Positions 18,453 through 27,737 of a DNA stretch of 36,989 bases are shown here, piece by piece. The stretch's first letter is position 1, and every line of letters begins with the position of its first letter. The stretch is from Desulfovibrio sp. GTDB taxonomy: Bacteria > Desulfobacterota > Desulfovibrionia > Desulfovibrionales > Desulfovibrionaceae. The notes under the pieces are model-generated. The model had not been told where the DNA came from, did no database searches, and saw only the letters and a program-made list of their open reading frames with translations. The stretch is from NCBI RefSeq assembly GCF_034006445.1, contig NZ_JAVESS010000024.1, positions 1 through 36,989 on the forward strand, written 5' to 3'. Position numbers and translations under genes: made by a program.

Positions 18453-19664
18453 ATGGATTTCGCCAAGGTTAACGAGTTAAGCAAAAAATATGGGCCGCGC
18501 ATGACCCGTTTTCTGCGCGACATGATCGCCATTCCTTCGGAAAGCTGCAAGGAAGAAGGCGTCATCAAGCGCATCAAGAAAGAAATGGAAGATGTGGGCT
18601 TCGACCGCGTTGAAATTGACAAAATGGGCAACGTCATCGGCTATATGGGCAACGGCCCGCGTCTCATCGCCTTTGACGCCCATATCGACACCGTCGGCAT
18701 AGGCGAGCGCGCCAACTGGACCTTTGATCCCTACCAGGGCTACGAGGACGACGAAACCATCGGCGGACGCGGCGCTTCTGACCAGGAAGGCGGCATGGCC
18801 TCTATGGTTTACGGCGCTCTGATCATGAAGGAACTGGGGCTCATCCCCAAGGACTTCACCGTGGCCATGGTGGGTACGGTGCAGGAAGAAGACTGCGACG
18901 GTCTGTGCTGGCAGTATCTCATCAAGGAACACGGCCTCAAGCCCGAATTTGTGGTCAGCACCGAACCCACTGACGGCGGCATCTACCGCGGCCAGCGCGG
19001 CCGCATGGAAATCCGCGTGGACGTGCGCGGCGTTTCCTGCCACGGCTCCGCTCCCGAACGCGGCGACAACGCCATCTTCCGCATGGGCCACATCCTGACC
19101 GAACTTGAAGAACTGCACAAAAAACTCAAGGACGATCCCTTCCTCGGCAAGGGTTCGCTCACGGTCTCCCAGATATTCTATTCCTCTCCCTCACGGTGCG
19201 CCGTGGCCGATGGCTGCTCCATTTCCATCGACCGCCGCCTGACCATGGGTGAAGACAAGGAACTGGCCCTCGGCCAGATCCGCGACCTGCCCTCCGTGCG
19301 CGCCGCTGGCGACCGCGTGAAGGTGTCCATGTACACCTACGAGGAACCGTCCTGGACCGGCCTTGTGTACCCCACTGACTGCTATTTCCCCACCTGGGTG
19401 CTGCCCAAGGAAGATGTGGTCTGCAAGTCCGCTGAAGACGCCTATCGCAAGCTCTTCGGCAAGGAAGGCCGCACCGACAAGTGGACTTTCTCCACCAACG
19501 GCGTGTCCATCATGGGCATGTTCGGCATCCCCGTGGTCGGCTTTGGCCCCGGTAAGGAAAAGGAAGCCCACGCGCCCAACGAAAAGACCTGGAAGGAAGA
19601 TCTCGTGCAGTGCGCCGCCCTGTACGCAGCCCTGCCCGTCGCCTACGCGGAAAACAAGGGATAG
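18453..19664 (+). CDS. ygeY: YgeY family M20 metallohydrolase
   Basis: 403 residues, the same length as E. coli YgeY. ATG 18453 has AAGGAGAAG upstream. Peptidase M20 features are [13 protein letters not shown] (first metal His/Asp), [14 protein letters not shown] (bridging Asp), and [10 protein letters not shown] with the catalytic Glu pair. A lid domain runs from about 190 to 300, and a C-terminal His lies near [15 protein letters not shown]20 enzymes hydrolyse amide, ureido or carbamoyl bonds using two zinc ions. Next to ygeX and ygeW it most likely releases amino groups from ureido derivatives of diaminopropionate. The exact substrate is taken from pathway context, not from residues seen here. 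About 200 bases without a gene separate it from ygeX. Confidence 0.9.
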   Translation: MDFAKVNELSKKYGPRMTRFLRDMIAIPSESCKEEGVIKRIKKEMEDVGFDRVEIDKMGNVIGYMGNGPRLIAFDAHIDTVGIGERANWTFDPYQGYEDDETIGGRGASDQEGGMASMVYGALIMKELGLIPKDFTVAMVGTVQEEDCDGLCWQYLIKEHGLKPEFVVSTEPTDGGIYRGQRGRMEIRVDVRGVSCHGSAPERGDNAIFRMGHILTELEELHKKLKDDPFLGKGSLTVSQIFYSSPSRCAVADGCSISIDRRLTMGEDKELALGQIRDLPSVRAAGDRVKVSMYTYEEPSWTGLVYPTDCYFPTWVLPKEDVVCKSAEDAYRKLFGKEGRTDKWTFSTNGVSIMGMFGIPVVGFGPGKEKEAHAPNEKTWKEDLVQCAALYAALPVAYAENKG

Positions 19665-19668
19665 AGCC

Positions 19669-20631
19669 ATGACCGCCACACAAAGAGACCTGGTGGTTAT
19701 AGCCATCGGCGGCAATTCGCTTATCAGCGCCCGCGACAAGAAAAGCGTCGCCGACCAGTATGACGCCATCTGCGCCACTGTCGCCCATATTGCCGACGTT
19801 ATCGAATCCGGCCGCAGGGTGGTCATCACCCACGGCAACGGCCCGCAGGTGGGCTTTATCCTGCTGCGGTCAGAAATAGCCCGCAAGAACAGCGATTTGC
19901 ACTCCGTACCCCTGGTCTCGTGTGTGGCGGACACCCAGGGCGCCATCGGCTGGCAGATCCAGCAGGCCCTGAGCAACGAACTGCGCGCGCGCAGCGACGC
20001 CGGACAGGTGGTCAGCCTGGTCACCCAGGTGCGCGTCAAAGCCGATGACCCCGGCTTTGCGGATCCCGACAAGTTCGTCGGCGAGTTCTACGACGAAAAA
20101 GACCTGCCCGCCCTGCGTGAACAAAATCCGCAGTGGGTTCTCAAGGAAGATCCCGGGCGGGGTTGGCGGCGTGTGGTTCCGAGTCCGGCCCCTGTGGAAA
20201 TCGTTGAGCTGGACGCCATCCGCGCCCTGCTGGACGGCGGCTTTCACCTCGTCACCGTGGGCGGCGGCGGCATCCCTGTTGTGAGCGATGAAAAGGGAAA
20301 TCTGCGCGGCGTGGACGCGGTCATTGACAAGGACCTCGCCTCCCGGCTGCTCGCCAACGCACTGGGAGCCGGAACCCTGATTATATCCACCGGCGTGGAG
20401 AAGGTCTGCGTCAATTTCGGCAAGCCCGACCAGAAGGCTCTTGGCGAAATCAGCGCCGCAGAAATGCAGGCTTATTATGACCAGGGGCAGTTCCCGGCTG
20501 GGAGCATGGGCCCCAAGGTCAAGGCAGCCCTGGACTTTCTGGCAGCAGGCGGTGAACGGGTCATCATCACGAGTCCCGAGCACCTGAAAGCCGCCATCAA
20601 CAGCCAGGGCGGCACGCACATTACACGGTAA
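19669..20631 (+). CDS. yqeA: Carbamate kinase
   Basis: 320 residues. ATG 19669 lies four bases after the ygeY stop. Amino-acid-kinase motifs seen: VVIAIGGNSLI at the N-terminus, VVITHGNGPQVG, VGGGGIPV, VIDKDLASRLLAN and the closing GSMGPKVKAALDFL. It transfers phosphate from carbamoyl phosphate to ADP, giving ATP, CO2 and ammonia. Together with the carbamoyltransferase YgeW downstream it makes the fermentative energy-yielding step of the pathway. It could equally be called arcC, but the neighbourhood is that of yqeA, not of arginine deiminase genes. Confidence 0.93.
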   Translation: MTATQRDLVVIAIGGNSLISARDKKSVADQYDAICATVAHIADVIESGRRVVITHGNGPQVGFILLRSEIARKNSDLHSVPLVSCVADTQGAIGWQIQQALSNELRARSDAGQVVSLVTQVRVKADDPGFADPDKFVGEFYDEKDLPALREQNPQWVLKEDPGRGWRRVVPSPAPVEIVELDAIRALLDGGFHLVTVGGGGIPVVSDEKGNLRGVDAVIDKDLASRLLANALGAGTLIISTGVEKVCVNFGKPDQKALGEISAAEMQAYYDQGQFPAGSMGPKVKAALDFLAAGGERVIITSPEHLKAAINSQGGTHITR

Positions 20632-20634
20632 GGC

Positions 20635-20674
20635 CCTGCCGCCGTGAAGGGTAACGGCCTTTCCCGGCGGCAGG
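20635..20674 (+). other. Intercistronic hairpin between carbamate kinase and ygeW
   Basis: A 10-bp perfect GC stem (CCTGCCGCCG / CGGCGGCAGG) with a 20-base loop starts four bases after the kinase stop. No T tract follows. It probably affects mRNA processing or stability more than termination. Confidence 0.6.
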
Positions 20675-20772
20675 ACACAAAGACAGGCCTGCGGCGTGAG
20701 CGAAAAAAGACCGGCCGCAGCAATGCAACAACATACCTGCACATCTTACATAGCAGTACTCAGGAGAATCCC

Positions 20773-21969
20773 ATGGACCGCACCGGCATCCGCGAAATGA
20801 TCAAATGCCTTTCCAGGCTCAACCACAAAAACATGTACATGAATGATTTTCTGGAAACCTGGCACAAGAGCGACGATGAAATCGCCGCCACCTTCGCTGT
20901 GGCCGATATTCTCAGAGGCCTGCGCACCAACGGCATTTCGCCGCGCATCTTTGATTCCGGCCTTGGCATTTCGCTGTTCCGCGACAATTCCACCCGTACC
21001 CGTTTTTCCTTTGCCTCGGCCTGCAACCTCCTCGGCCTCACCGTGCAGGATCTGGACGAAGGCAAGTCGCAGATAGCCCATGGCGAAACCGTGCGCGAGA
21101 CTGCCAATATGGTGTCCTTCATGGCCGAAACCGTGGGCATCCGTGACGACATGTTCATCGGCAAGGGCAATTCCTACATGCGCGAAGTGTCCGCCGCCCT
21201 GCGCGAAGGCCATGCCGAAGGCGTGCTTGAGCAGCGCCCCACCATCGTGGACCTGCAGTGCGACATCGACCATCCCACCCAGTGCATGGCCGACATGCTG
21301 CACGTCATCAACCACTTTGGCGGCGTAGAAAAGCTCAAGGGCAAAAAAGTGGCCATGACCTGGGCCTACTCCCCCTCCTACGGCAAGCCCCTTTCTGTTC
21401 CTCAGGGCGTCATCGGCCTCATGACCCGCTTCGGCATGGACGTGACCCTGGCTCACCCCAAGGGCTACGAAGTCATGCCCGAGGTGGAGGCCATTGCCGC
21501 CGAAAACGCCAAGGCTTCTGGCTGCGCGTACAAGCGCACCAACTCCATGGAAGAAGCCTTTGAAAACGCCGACATCGTTTACCCCAAGAGCTGGGCTCCC
21601 TTTGCTGCTATGGAAAAGCGCTCTGCCCTTTACGAACAGGGCGATCAGGAAGGCATCAAAAAGCTTGAAAAGCAGCTTCTGGCCCAGAACAGCGAGCACA
21701 AGAGCTGGGAATGCACCGAAAAGCTCATGGCCACCACCAACAAGGGCAAGGCGCTCTATCTGCACTGCCTGCCCGCCGACATCACCGGCGTTTCTTGCAA
21801 GGAAGGCGAAGTGGAAGCCAGCGTGTTCGACCGCTACCGCGCCCCCCTGTATCAGGAAGCCAGCTACAAGCCCTATGTCATTGCCGCAATGATTCTTCTG
21901 GCGCGCAAGGCTGATCCGGCCGACACGCTCATGCGCCTGTTGGAAGAAGGCAAGCCCAGAATCAAATAA
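20773..21969 (+). CDS. ygeW: Carbamoyltransferase YgeW
   Basis: 398 residues; E. coli YgeW has 396. ATG 20773 is chosen because CAGGAGA precedes it and the family alignment starts there. The carbamoyl-phosphate site is in FRDNSTRTRFSFASACNLLG (STRTR motif). A second block, HPTQCMADMLHV, and the C-terminal LHCLPADITGVSC correspond to HPxQ and HCLP of aspartate/ornithine carbamoyltransferases. YgeW forms its own group in that superfamily. Next to a carbamate kinase it should run in the phosphorolytic direction, splitting a ureido compound (2,3-diureidopropionate has been proposed) into carbamoyl phosphate and an amine. Confidence 0.92.
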   Translation: MDRTGIREMIKCLSRLNHKNMYMNDFLETWHKSDDEIAATFAVADILRGLRTNGISPRIFDSGLGISLFRDNSTRTRFSFASACNLLGLTVQDLDEGKSQIAHGETVRETANMVSFMAETVGIRDDMFIGKGNSYMREVSAALREGHAEGVLEQRPTIVDLQCDIDHPTQCMADMLHVINHFGGVEKLKGKKVAMTWAYSPSYGKPLSVPQGVIGLMTRFGMDVTLAHPKGYEVMPEVEAIAAENAKASGCAYKRTNSMEEAFENADIVYPKSWAPFAAMEKRSALYEQGDQEGIKKLEKQLLAQNSEHKSWECTEKLMATTNKGKALYLHCLPADITGVSCKEGEVEASVFDRYRAPLYQEASYKPYVIAAMILLARKADPADTLMRLLEEGKPRIK

Positions 21970-21985
21970 CGAGGTTTGCCAGAAT

Positions 21986-22014
21986 GCTCCGGGGGGCACC
22001 CCTCCCCCCGGAGC
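21986..22014 (+). other. Intercistronic GC hairpin between ygeW and hyuA
   Basis: An 11-bp perfect stem, GCTCCGGGGGG at 21986-21996 with 22004-22014, and a seven-base loop; no T tract. It lies 17 bases after the ygeW stop and 54 bases before hyuA, so it may set a 3' boundary for the upstream message or partly attenuate transcription. Confidence 0.65.
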
Positions 22015-22068
22015 TACGCCGGATAAAAAGCTCATGTAGGTGAAGCAACGTCAACCCAACGGGTTCAT

Positions 22069-23463
22069 ATGAAAGAAACGGCGCGCAAAACCCTTATCCG
22101 CAACGGAACAGTGGTTGCCCCGCAGGACGTACAGCAAAGCGACCTGCTGCTGGACAACGGCCGCATCGCCGCTGTGGGGCGCGGCCTGGCCGCAGATGAC
22201 GCCGCCGTTATTGACGCTTCGGGCAAGATACTTCTGCCGGGCGGCATAGACGTACATACCCATGTGACCCTCAACCCGGATACCGCGGCCGGGGATGTCT
22301 ATTACACGGGCACGCGCGCCGCCCTCATGGGTGGAACCACAAGCATTGTCGAGCACCTGGGTTTCACCCCCGCCGGGCGCTCCCCCACGCAGCAGCTGGC
22401 CCTGTATGCGGAACTGGCCGCCGGACAGGCGGCAGCGGACTACGGCTTTCACGGTCTGGTACAGAGCAGCGACGCCGACTGCGTCAAAAACCTCGAAACA
22501 TTTGCGGCCCAGGGCGTCACAACGGTCAAGACCTATATGACCTACGCCCAGCACCTTGACGACGCGGGCCTTTCGGCCATGCTCGGGCACTGCCGCGACC
22601 TTGGACTGTTGACCGCCGTACACGCCGAAGACCACCAATGCGTGCAGAACGGCATCGCCGCCTGCAAGGCCGAAAAACACGGCGAACCCATCTGGCACGC
22701 CAGAAGCCGCCCACCGGAATGCGAAGCCCGCGCAGTGGCGCGGCTGTTGCGCCTGGCCGCCGCAGCCGGTGACGCTCCCGTCTATATCGTGCACCTTTCC
22801 ACTGCCGCCGCTCTGGCAGAAATCCGCAAGGCCCGCCAAGGCGGCCAGAAAAATATTTTCGTCGAAACCTGCACCCAGTACCTCATTCTTGCTGAAGACC
22901 GGTACGAAGACCCTGTCATGGGCCTGCGCTACATCATGTCCCCTCCCCTGCGGCGCCACGAAGATGTGGAGGCCCTCTGGCAAGGCCTGGCCGAAGGCGA
23001 CATACAGACCGTGGCCACGGATCACTGCGCCTTTTCCCTTGCGGACAAAAACAGGGGTCTTGGCGACTTCACCCGCTGCCCTGGCGGCGCTCCGGGCATT
23101 GAGGAGCGCTTTGCGCTGATTTTCAGCGAGGGCGTGGCCAAGGGGCGCATAAGCCTCGAGCGCTTTGCGGAACTTACGGCCTCAAATCCGGCCAAACTCA
23201 TGGGTCTTTACCCGCGCAAGGGCGCGCTGGCTCCCGGTTCTGACGCCGATATCGTCATTCTTGACCCACACGCCCGGCGGACCGTGCACGCCCACGACCT
23301 GCACGGTTCCTGGGATTATTCACTTTACGAAAACATGGGCGTTCTGTGCGGCATTGACGCAGTTTTTCTGCGTGGTTGCCGCGTTTTTGATAACGGTCGG
23401 TTCACCGGCGCACGGGGGCAGGGAAGTTTTCTGCGCAGAGACCGATTCATGGAGGCGCGTTAG
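22069..23463 (+). CDS. hyuA: Hydantoinase / dihydropyrimidinase-type cyclic amidohydrolase
   Basis: 464 residues; E. coli HyuA has 461. It has the binuclear-zinc amidohydrolase layout: H63 and H65 in GGIDVHTHVTL, the lysine to be carboxylated K154 in TTVKTYMTY, H185 in AVHAEDHQ, H242 in IVHLST and D318 in VATDHCAF. It opens five- or six-membered cyclic ureides to N-carbamoyl acids. In this operon it should act on a hydantoin- or dihydropyrimidine-like intermediate of purine breakdown. The ribosome binding site is weak (GGG before CATATG). Confidence 0.92.
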   Translation: MKETARKTLIRNGTVVAPQDVQQSDLLLDNGRIAAVGRGLAADDAAVIDASGKILLPGGIDVHTHVTLNPDTAAGDVYYTGTRAALMGGTTSIVEHLGFTPAGRSPTQQLALYAELAAGQAAADYGFHGLVQSSDADCVKNLETFAAQGVTTVKTYMTYAQHLDDAGLSAMLGHCRDLGLLTAVHAEDHQCVQNGIAACKAEKHGEPIWHARSRPPECEARAVARLLRLAAAAGDAPVYIVHLSTAAALAEIRKARQGGQKNIFVETCTQYLILAEDRYEDPVMGLRYIMSPPLRRHEDVEALWQGLAEGDIQTVATDHCAFSLADKNRGLGDFTRCPGGAPGIEERFALIFSEGVAKGRISLERFAELTASNPAKLMGLYPRKGALAPGSDADIVILDPHARRTVHAHDLHGSWDYSLYENMGVLCGIDAVFLRGCRVFDNGRFTGARGQGSFLRRDRFMEAR

Positions 23464-23552
23464 TCCGGCGTATTTCATTTCACCACAGACAAGCCAGCCT
23501 GAAGCGCCTCGCCTGGAAAACCGGGGGCCTTGCAGTCAAAAGGAGTCCACCA

Positions 23553-24827
23553 ATGTTGTACTTGCGCAATGCGGTCATGATTGACGCGGAAACCCTTGCC
23601 CTGACCAGCGGACATTTTGCCGTTGATGAGGGCCCTGCTGGCACGGTGAAGGCCGTGGCCGAAATTCCCGAAGCCGTGAACCTCCACGCCGGAACCCGCG
23701 TTCTTGACTGCAGGGGCCGCTTTGTCACCAGGGCTCTGGCCTGCGGGCACCACCACATATATTCCTGTCTGTCACGCGGCATGCCCCCCGCACCACGGCA
23801 GCCCAAAAGCTTCACCGACATTCTTGAGCAGATATGGTGGAGGCTCGACAAGTGCCTGGACAAGGACATGACCGAAGCCTCGGCACTGGCCACGGCTGTG
23901 TATCTGGCCAAGAACGGCGTGGCTTTCTGCATTGACCATCATGCCGCGCCCCATGCCGTTGAGGGCAGCCTGACAACCATTGCCAGGGCCCTTGACCGCG
24001 TGGGCATAGGGCACCTGCTCTGCCACGAAACTTCCGACCGCGACGGGGTGGACATAGCCCGCCAGAGCCTTGAAGAGCATGAACGCTATTTCGCCTCCGG
24101 CGGCAAGGGGCACGTGGGACTGCACGCGTCCTTCACGGTTAGCGACGACACGCTGAATGCCGCCGTGGCCCTGGCACGCAAGTATGATACGGGCATACAC
24201 ATCCATGTGGCCGAAGCCGCCTCCGATCAGGAATACTGCCTGGCAACCTACGGCAAGACGGTGGTACGCCGCCTCCAGGATGCCGGAGCCCTGGATCTGC
24301 CCAAGACCATTCTGGGCCACTGCGTTCATATCAGCGAAGAGGACAGGGCCATCCTTGCGCAGTCCCCCTGCTGGATCGTGCAAAACACCGAATCCAACCA
24401 GAACAACAACGTAGGCCTTGCCGCCTACGGCTACAGCGAGCGCGTCATGCTCGGCACCGACGGCATGCATTCCGACATGATCCGTTCGGCGCAGTCTTCG
24501 TATTTCGCGGGCATCAGCGTCGAAGGCATTACCCCCGCAGCGACCTACGAGCGGCTGCGCAACGTACACCGGCACACTGCCTTGCACGGCCCCTGCGGCG
24601 ATGCGCAAAATAACCTTGTCATCCTTGATTACGACAGCCCTACGCCCCTGCATGAACATAACGTGCTGGGGCATATTTTTTATGGGCTCACCGCGGGACA
24701 TGTGGACACGGTCATCAGCCAGGGTCGGGTGATTGTGGAGAACCGGCAGCTCACCCGCTGCAATGAAGAGGAAATTCTGGCTTTCGCCAGGCAGCAGGCG
24801 AAAAGGCTCTGGGACAGGCTCGGCTAG
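23553..24827 (+). CDS. ssnA: SsnA-type amidohydrolase (aminohydrolase/chlorohydrolase family)
   Basis: 424 residues; E. coli SsnA has about 442. ATG 23553 follows AAAAGGAGT. The metal residues are H66 and H68 in ACGHHHIYS, the third His in IHIHVAEAASDQ, the fourth in ILGHCVHIS, and Asp in MLGTDGMHSDM. The set fits the ATZ/TRZ-like mononuclear deaminase branch. SsnA-type proteins accompany YgfK and XdhD in purine-degrading clusters, where they are thought to open a ring of the reduced purine. The stop codon TAG at 24825-24827 is the first three bases of a repeat element. Confidence 0.9.
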   Translation: MLYLRNAVMIDAETLALTSGHFAVDEGPAGTVKAVAEIPEAVNLHAGTRVLDCRGRFVTRALACGHHHIYSCLSRGMPPAPRQPKSFTDILEQIWWRLDKCLDKDMTEASALATAVYLAKNGVAFCIDHHAAPHAVEGSLTTIARALDRVGIGHLLCHETSDRDGVDIARQSLEEHERYFASGGKGHVGLHASFTVSDDTLNAAVALARKYDTGIHIHVAEAASDQEYCLATYGKTVVRRLQDAGALDLPKTILGHCVHISEEDRAILAQSPCWIVQNTESNQNNNVGLAAYGYSERVMLGTDGMHSDMIRSAQSSYFAGISVEGITPAATYERLRNVHRHTALHGPCGDAQNNLVILDYDSPTPLHEHNVLGHIFYGLTAGHVDTVISQGRVIVENRQLTRCNEEEILAFARQQAKRLWDRLG

Positions 24828-24951
24828 AGCAGTTTACGGATGCAATGCGTTGACTGCTCTGCCAGGATTTTCCTGAAAATCCTGGCCACGAAATGCGAGT
24901 AGGCGGGCTTTTGCCTGCCGTACGCGAGCATTTCAAGTGTTAAATGCTCTA
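24825..24951 (+). repeat. 127-bp inverted-repeat element (family 1), copy 2
   Basis: It begins TAGAGCAGTTTA and ends TTAAATGCTCTA (terminal inverted repeats). Inside are two strong hairpins: GCCAGGATTTT/AAAATCCTGGC and GCGGGC..TTTTGCCTGC. It is the same length as, and nearly identical to, 29271-29397. It gives ssnA its stop codon, and the ygfK ribosome binding site follows directly. Confidence 0.85.
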
Positions 24952-24963
24952 AAAGGAGAGGCC

Positions 24964-27720
24964 ATGACAACCGACCACATGCACGGCATGGACGCCGACC
25001 GGCTTCTGAGCTGGATACTTGAAGATCTTAGGCAGGGGTCCGCCCTGGGCATCGTCAGGGACCTGTTTTTCACCCCGAAGAAAAACGATCCCTTCCGCAT
25101 GAAGCGCTACGGAATCGAGCTTGAAACGCCTCTGGGAGCCGCTGCCGGGCCACATACCCAGATGGCCCAGAACATCATCGCGGCATGGCTGTGCGGCGCA
25201 CGCTACATGGAGCTGAAAACCGTGCAGGTGCTGGACAAAATCGCCGTGACCAAGCCCTGCATCGACATGCGGGACGAGGGGTACAACTGCGAATGGTCCC
25301 AGGAACTGAGCCTGGACGGCAGCTATGAGGAATACCTCAAGGCCTGGGTACTTATTCATGTTCTGCACGCCCATTTCGGCTTTGCGGGCAGCCCGGGCAT
25401 GATTTTCAACATGAGCGCCGGGTACAGCATGGAGGGCATCCTGAGCCCCACGGTGCAGCGCTTTCTGGATCGCATGCAAAACTGCGGCGACGATGTGCGC
25501 GCCATGCAGCAAAAGCTGGCAAAAATCTGGCCCGGAGCGGCCGACATAGACATTCCCGCCTCCATGAGCGACAGCCTGACCATTTCCTGCATGCACGGCT
25601 GTCCGCCCGATGAGGTGGAAAGGATAGCCCTGTATTTTCTGCAGGGCCGCCGCCTCAACACCACGCTCAAGATGAATCCCACCCTGCTGGGGCCGGAGCG
25701 TGTGCGCGGCATCCTCAACGAGAGCCTCGGATACACGGTGAATGTGCCCGACATCGCCTTTGAACACGACATTTCTTACGACACGGCCCTGCGTATTCTT
25801 CACAGCTGCCGCCATGCCGCAGATGAACTGGGGCTGGCCTTTGGCGTCAAGCTCACCAACACGCTTGAGGCGCTCAACAGCGGCCAGAGCCTGCCGGAAA
25901 AAGAGCCTATGGTCTACATGAGCGGGCGGGCTCTCTACCCTGTTTCCATCGCCGTGGCCCGCCGCCTTCAGGACGATTTTGAGGGCAGGCTGGACATTTC
26001 GTTCTGCGCCGGAGTGGACGCCCTGAACGTGGCGGAAACCCTGGCCTGCGGGCTTGCGCCCCTGACCGTCTGCTCGGATCTGCTCAAGCCCGGCGGTTAT
26101 GGTCGCCTGGCCCAGTATCTGGAGAACCTCCGCGCGACCATGCACACGGCCGGGGCAAAAAGCATAGCCGCTTTCGCGCGCAAGACGGCCGGGCTGGACG
26201 ACCATACAGCCGCCGTGCTGCAAAACCTTGCCAAAACCGCCCCCCGCGCCTCTGCGCCGGATTCCCGCTATGCCAGAAGCGCCATGCGCCATACTGACGT
26301 CAAGACGTCCCGCCCCCTGCCCGCATTCGACTGCGCCGCCGCTCCCTGTATGAGCCGCTGCCCGGCAGGCCAGCATATTCCGGCCTATCTCGAACGGGCG
26401 GCAGCCGGCGACTTTGACGGCGCGCTGGCGGTCATCACTGATACCAACCCCTTCCCCTCCGTACTCGGGGCCATGTGCAACCAGGCCTGCCGTGAAAAAT
26501 GCATGCGCATACAGTATGACGATGGCCTTCAGATCAGGGAAGTGAAAGGCTGCGCGGCCCTTGCGGGGCAGCGCGACCACCGCCCCGCCCCGCCCAATGG
26601 ACGCCGCGTTGCCATTGTTGGCGCAGGCCCGGCCGGGCTTTCCTGCGCCTTTTTCCTGGCTTTGGCCGGATGTGCGGTCGACGTGTACGAGAGCGCTCCC
26701 CGCGCTGGCGGACGCACCCTCGGCCCCATCCTGGACAAGGGGGCCAAGGTGGCCGCTCTGGTCATCCAGGACGTGGACGCCATACTGGCCCAGGGCGTTC
26801 ACCTGCACTGCGGCTGCCGCGTGGAAGCCGACAAACTCGCCCAACTGGCTGCCACGGCCGATGCCGTGTACCTGTCGCCGGGCGTGGAAGAAATTTCCGT
26901 TTCCGATGAATCCGGCATTTTCCGGGCTACCTCCACCGGAAATGGCGGCCCGCCGTCTTCTCTAGTTGCCAGCGTGGGAGAAGGACGCCGGGCTTCTGCC
27001 GCCATTCTGGCCCGCCTGGGCGTACTGTTTGCCAGCAGCCGTCCACACAGGCGGGCCGGAATGAATATTGCCGACCTGCGCCGCCGTCAGGCCTTCCGTC
27101 TTCAGGGTATGACCAGAGCTGAAGCCGGCTCTGCCGAAGCTGTCAGCCGCGAGGCAGCGCGCTGCCTGCAATGCGACAAGTTCTGCGGCATTTGCGTGTC
27201 TGTCTGCCCCAACAGAGCCAATGTGCTGCTGTACACGCAAAGTCGCACCTGGCCCATACAGCGGGCGCAAAAATGCAACGGACAAACCCGCGTGTCCACA
27301 CTGGGCACGGGCGGCATAGAACAATCGGCGCAGATCATGAACATTGGCGATTTCTGCAACGAATGCGGCAACTGCGTGGCCTTCTGCCCCTCTTCGGGCG
27401 CGCCCTACAGGGACAAACCCCGCCTGCACCTCAGCAGGGCTTCCTTTGACGCAGACGACAACGGCTTTTGGCGTAAATCCGCCGCCCTGTATATGGGCAA
27501 GCACTGCGGCAAAGCCTGGAGCCTGCGTGATGATACTGAAACCCTGGTCTATGAGGACGAAACCATGCGTGCCGTGCTTGACGCATGCAGCCTTGAAGCC
27601 AGGGAAGTGACGCTCAAGCAGAATGTTGATGAAGTTTCGCTGCTGCCTGCCGTGCAGGCGGCGGTATGTTGTTCTCTAGTTTCGGGCAACCCCGCCCTGT
27701 CTTCCGCAATGGACGCCTAG
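24964..27720 (+). CDS. ygfK: YgfK-type iron-sulfur flavoprotein lacking the NAD(P)H domain
   Basis: 918 residues; E. coli YgfK has about 1032. ATG 24964 follows AAAAGGAGAGG. Residues 1-430 form a dihydroorotate-dehydrogenase-like barrel. Residues 450-540 are a GltD-type Fe-S region (CAAAPCMSRCPAGQHIPAYL). FAD binding is GAGPAGLS at 553-558. Then come two 4Fe-4S sites, C734/C737/C741/C744/C748 and C798/C801/C804/C808. Between the FAD motif and the GPPSSLVASVGEGRRA region, where relatives carry a second Rossmann domain for NADPH (GGGNxAMD), only about 100 residues remain and no such motif is seen. It is a putative reductase in purine ring breakdown; this version probably takes electrons from ferredoxin or directly from XdhD. 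Confidence 0.88.
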   Translation: MTTDHMHGMDADRLLSWILEDLRQGSALGIVRDLFFTPKKNDPFRMKRYGIELETPLGAAAGPHTQMAQNIIAAWLCGARYMELKTVQVLDKIAVTKPCIDMRDEGYNCEWSQELSLDGSYEEYLKAWVLIHVLHAHFGFAGSPGMIFNMSAGYSMEGILSPTVQRFLDRMQNCGDDVRAMQQKLAKIWPGAADIDIPASMSDSLTISCMHGCPPDEVERIALYFLQGRRLNTTLKMNPTLLGPERVRGILNESLGYTVNVPDIAFEHDISYDTALRILHSCRHAADELGLAFGVKLTNTLEALNSGQSLPEKEPMVYMSGRALYPVSIAVARRLQDDFEGRLDISFCAGVDALNVAETLACGLAPLTVCSDLLKPGGYGRLAQYLENLRATMHTAGAKSIAAFARKTAGLDDHTAAVLQNLAKTAPRASAPDSRYARSAMRHTDVKTSRPLPAFDCAAAPCMSRCPAGQHIPAYLERAAAGDFDGALAVITDTNPFPSVLGAMCNQACREKCMRIQYDDGLQIREVKGCAALAGQRDHRPAPPNGRRVAIVGAGPAGLSCAFFLALAGCAVDVYESAPRAGGRTLGPILDKGAKVAALVIQDVDAILAQGVHLHCGCRVEADKLAQLAATADAVYLSPGVEEISVSDESGIFRATSTGNGGPPSSLVASVGEGRRASAAILARLGVLFASSRPHRRAGMNIADLRRRQAFRLQGMTRAEAGSAEAVSREAARCLQCDKFCGICVSVCPNRANVLLYTQSRTWPIQRAQKCNGQTRVSTLGTGGIEQSAQIMNIGDFCNECGNCVAFCPSSGAPYRDKPRLHLSRASFDADDNGFWRKSAALYMGKHCGKAWSLRDDTETLVYEDETMRAVLDACSLEAREVTLKQNVDEVSLLPAVQAAVCCSLVSGNPALSSAMDA

Positions 27721-27737
27721 CCAGAAGGAGACGCTTG

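Noticed and set aside
24949..26844. Minus-strand frame of more than 600 codons over ygfK
   Set aside because: An antisense shadow of a GC-rich gene; ygfK has Fe-S and FAD motifs and a good ribosome binding site on the plus strand.
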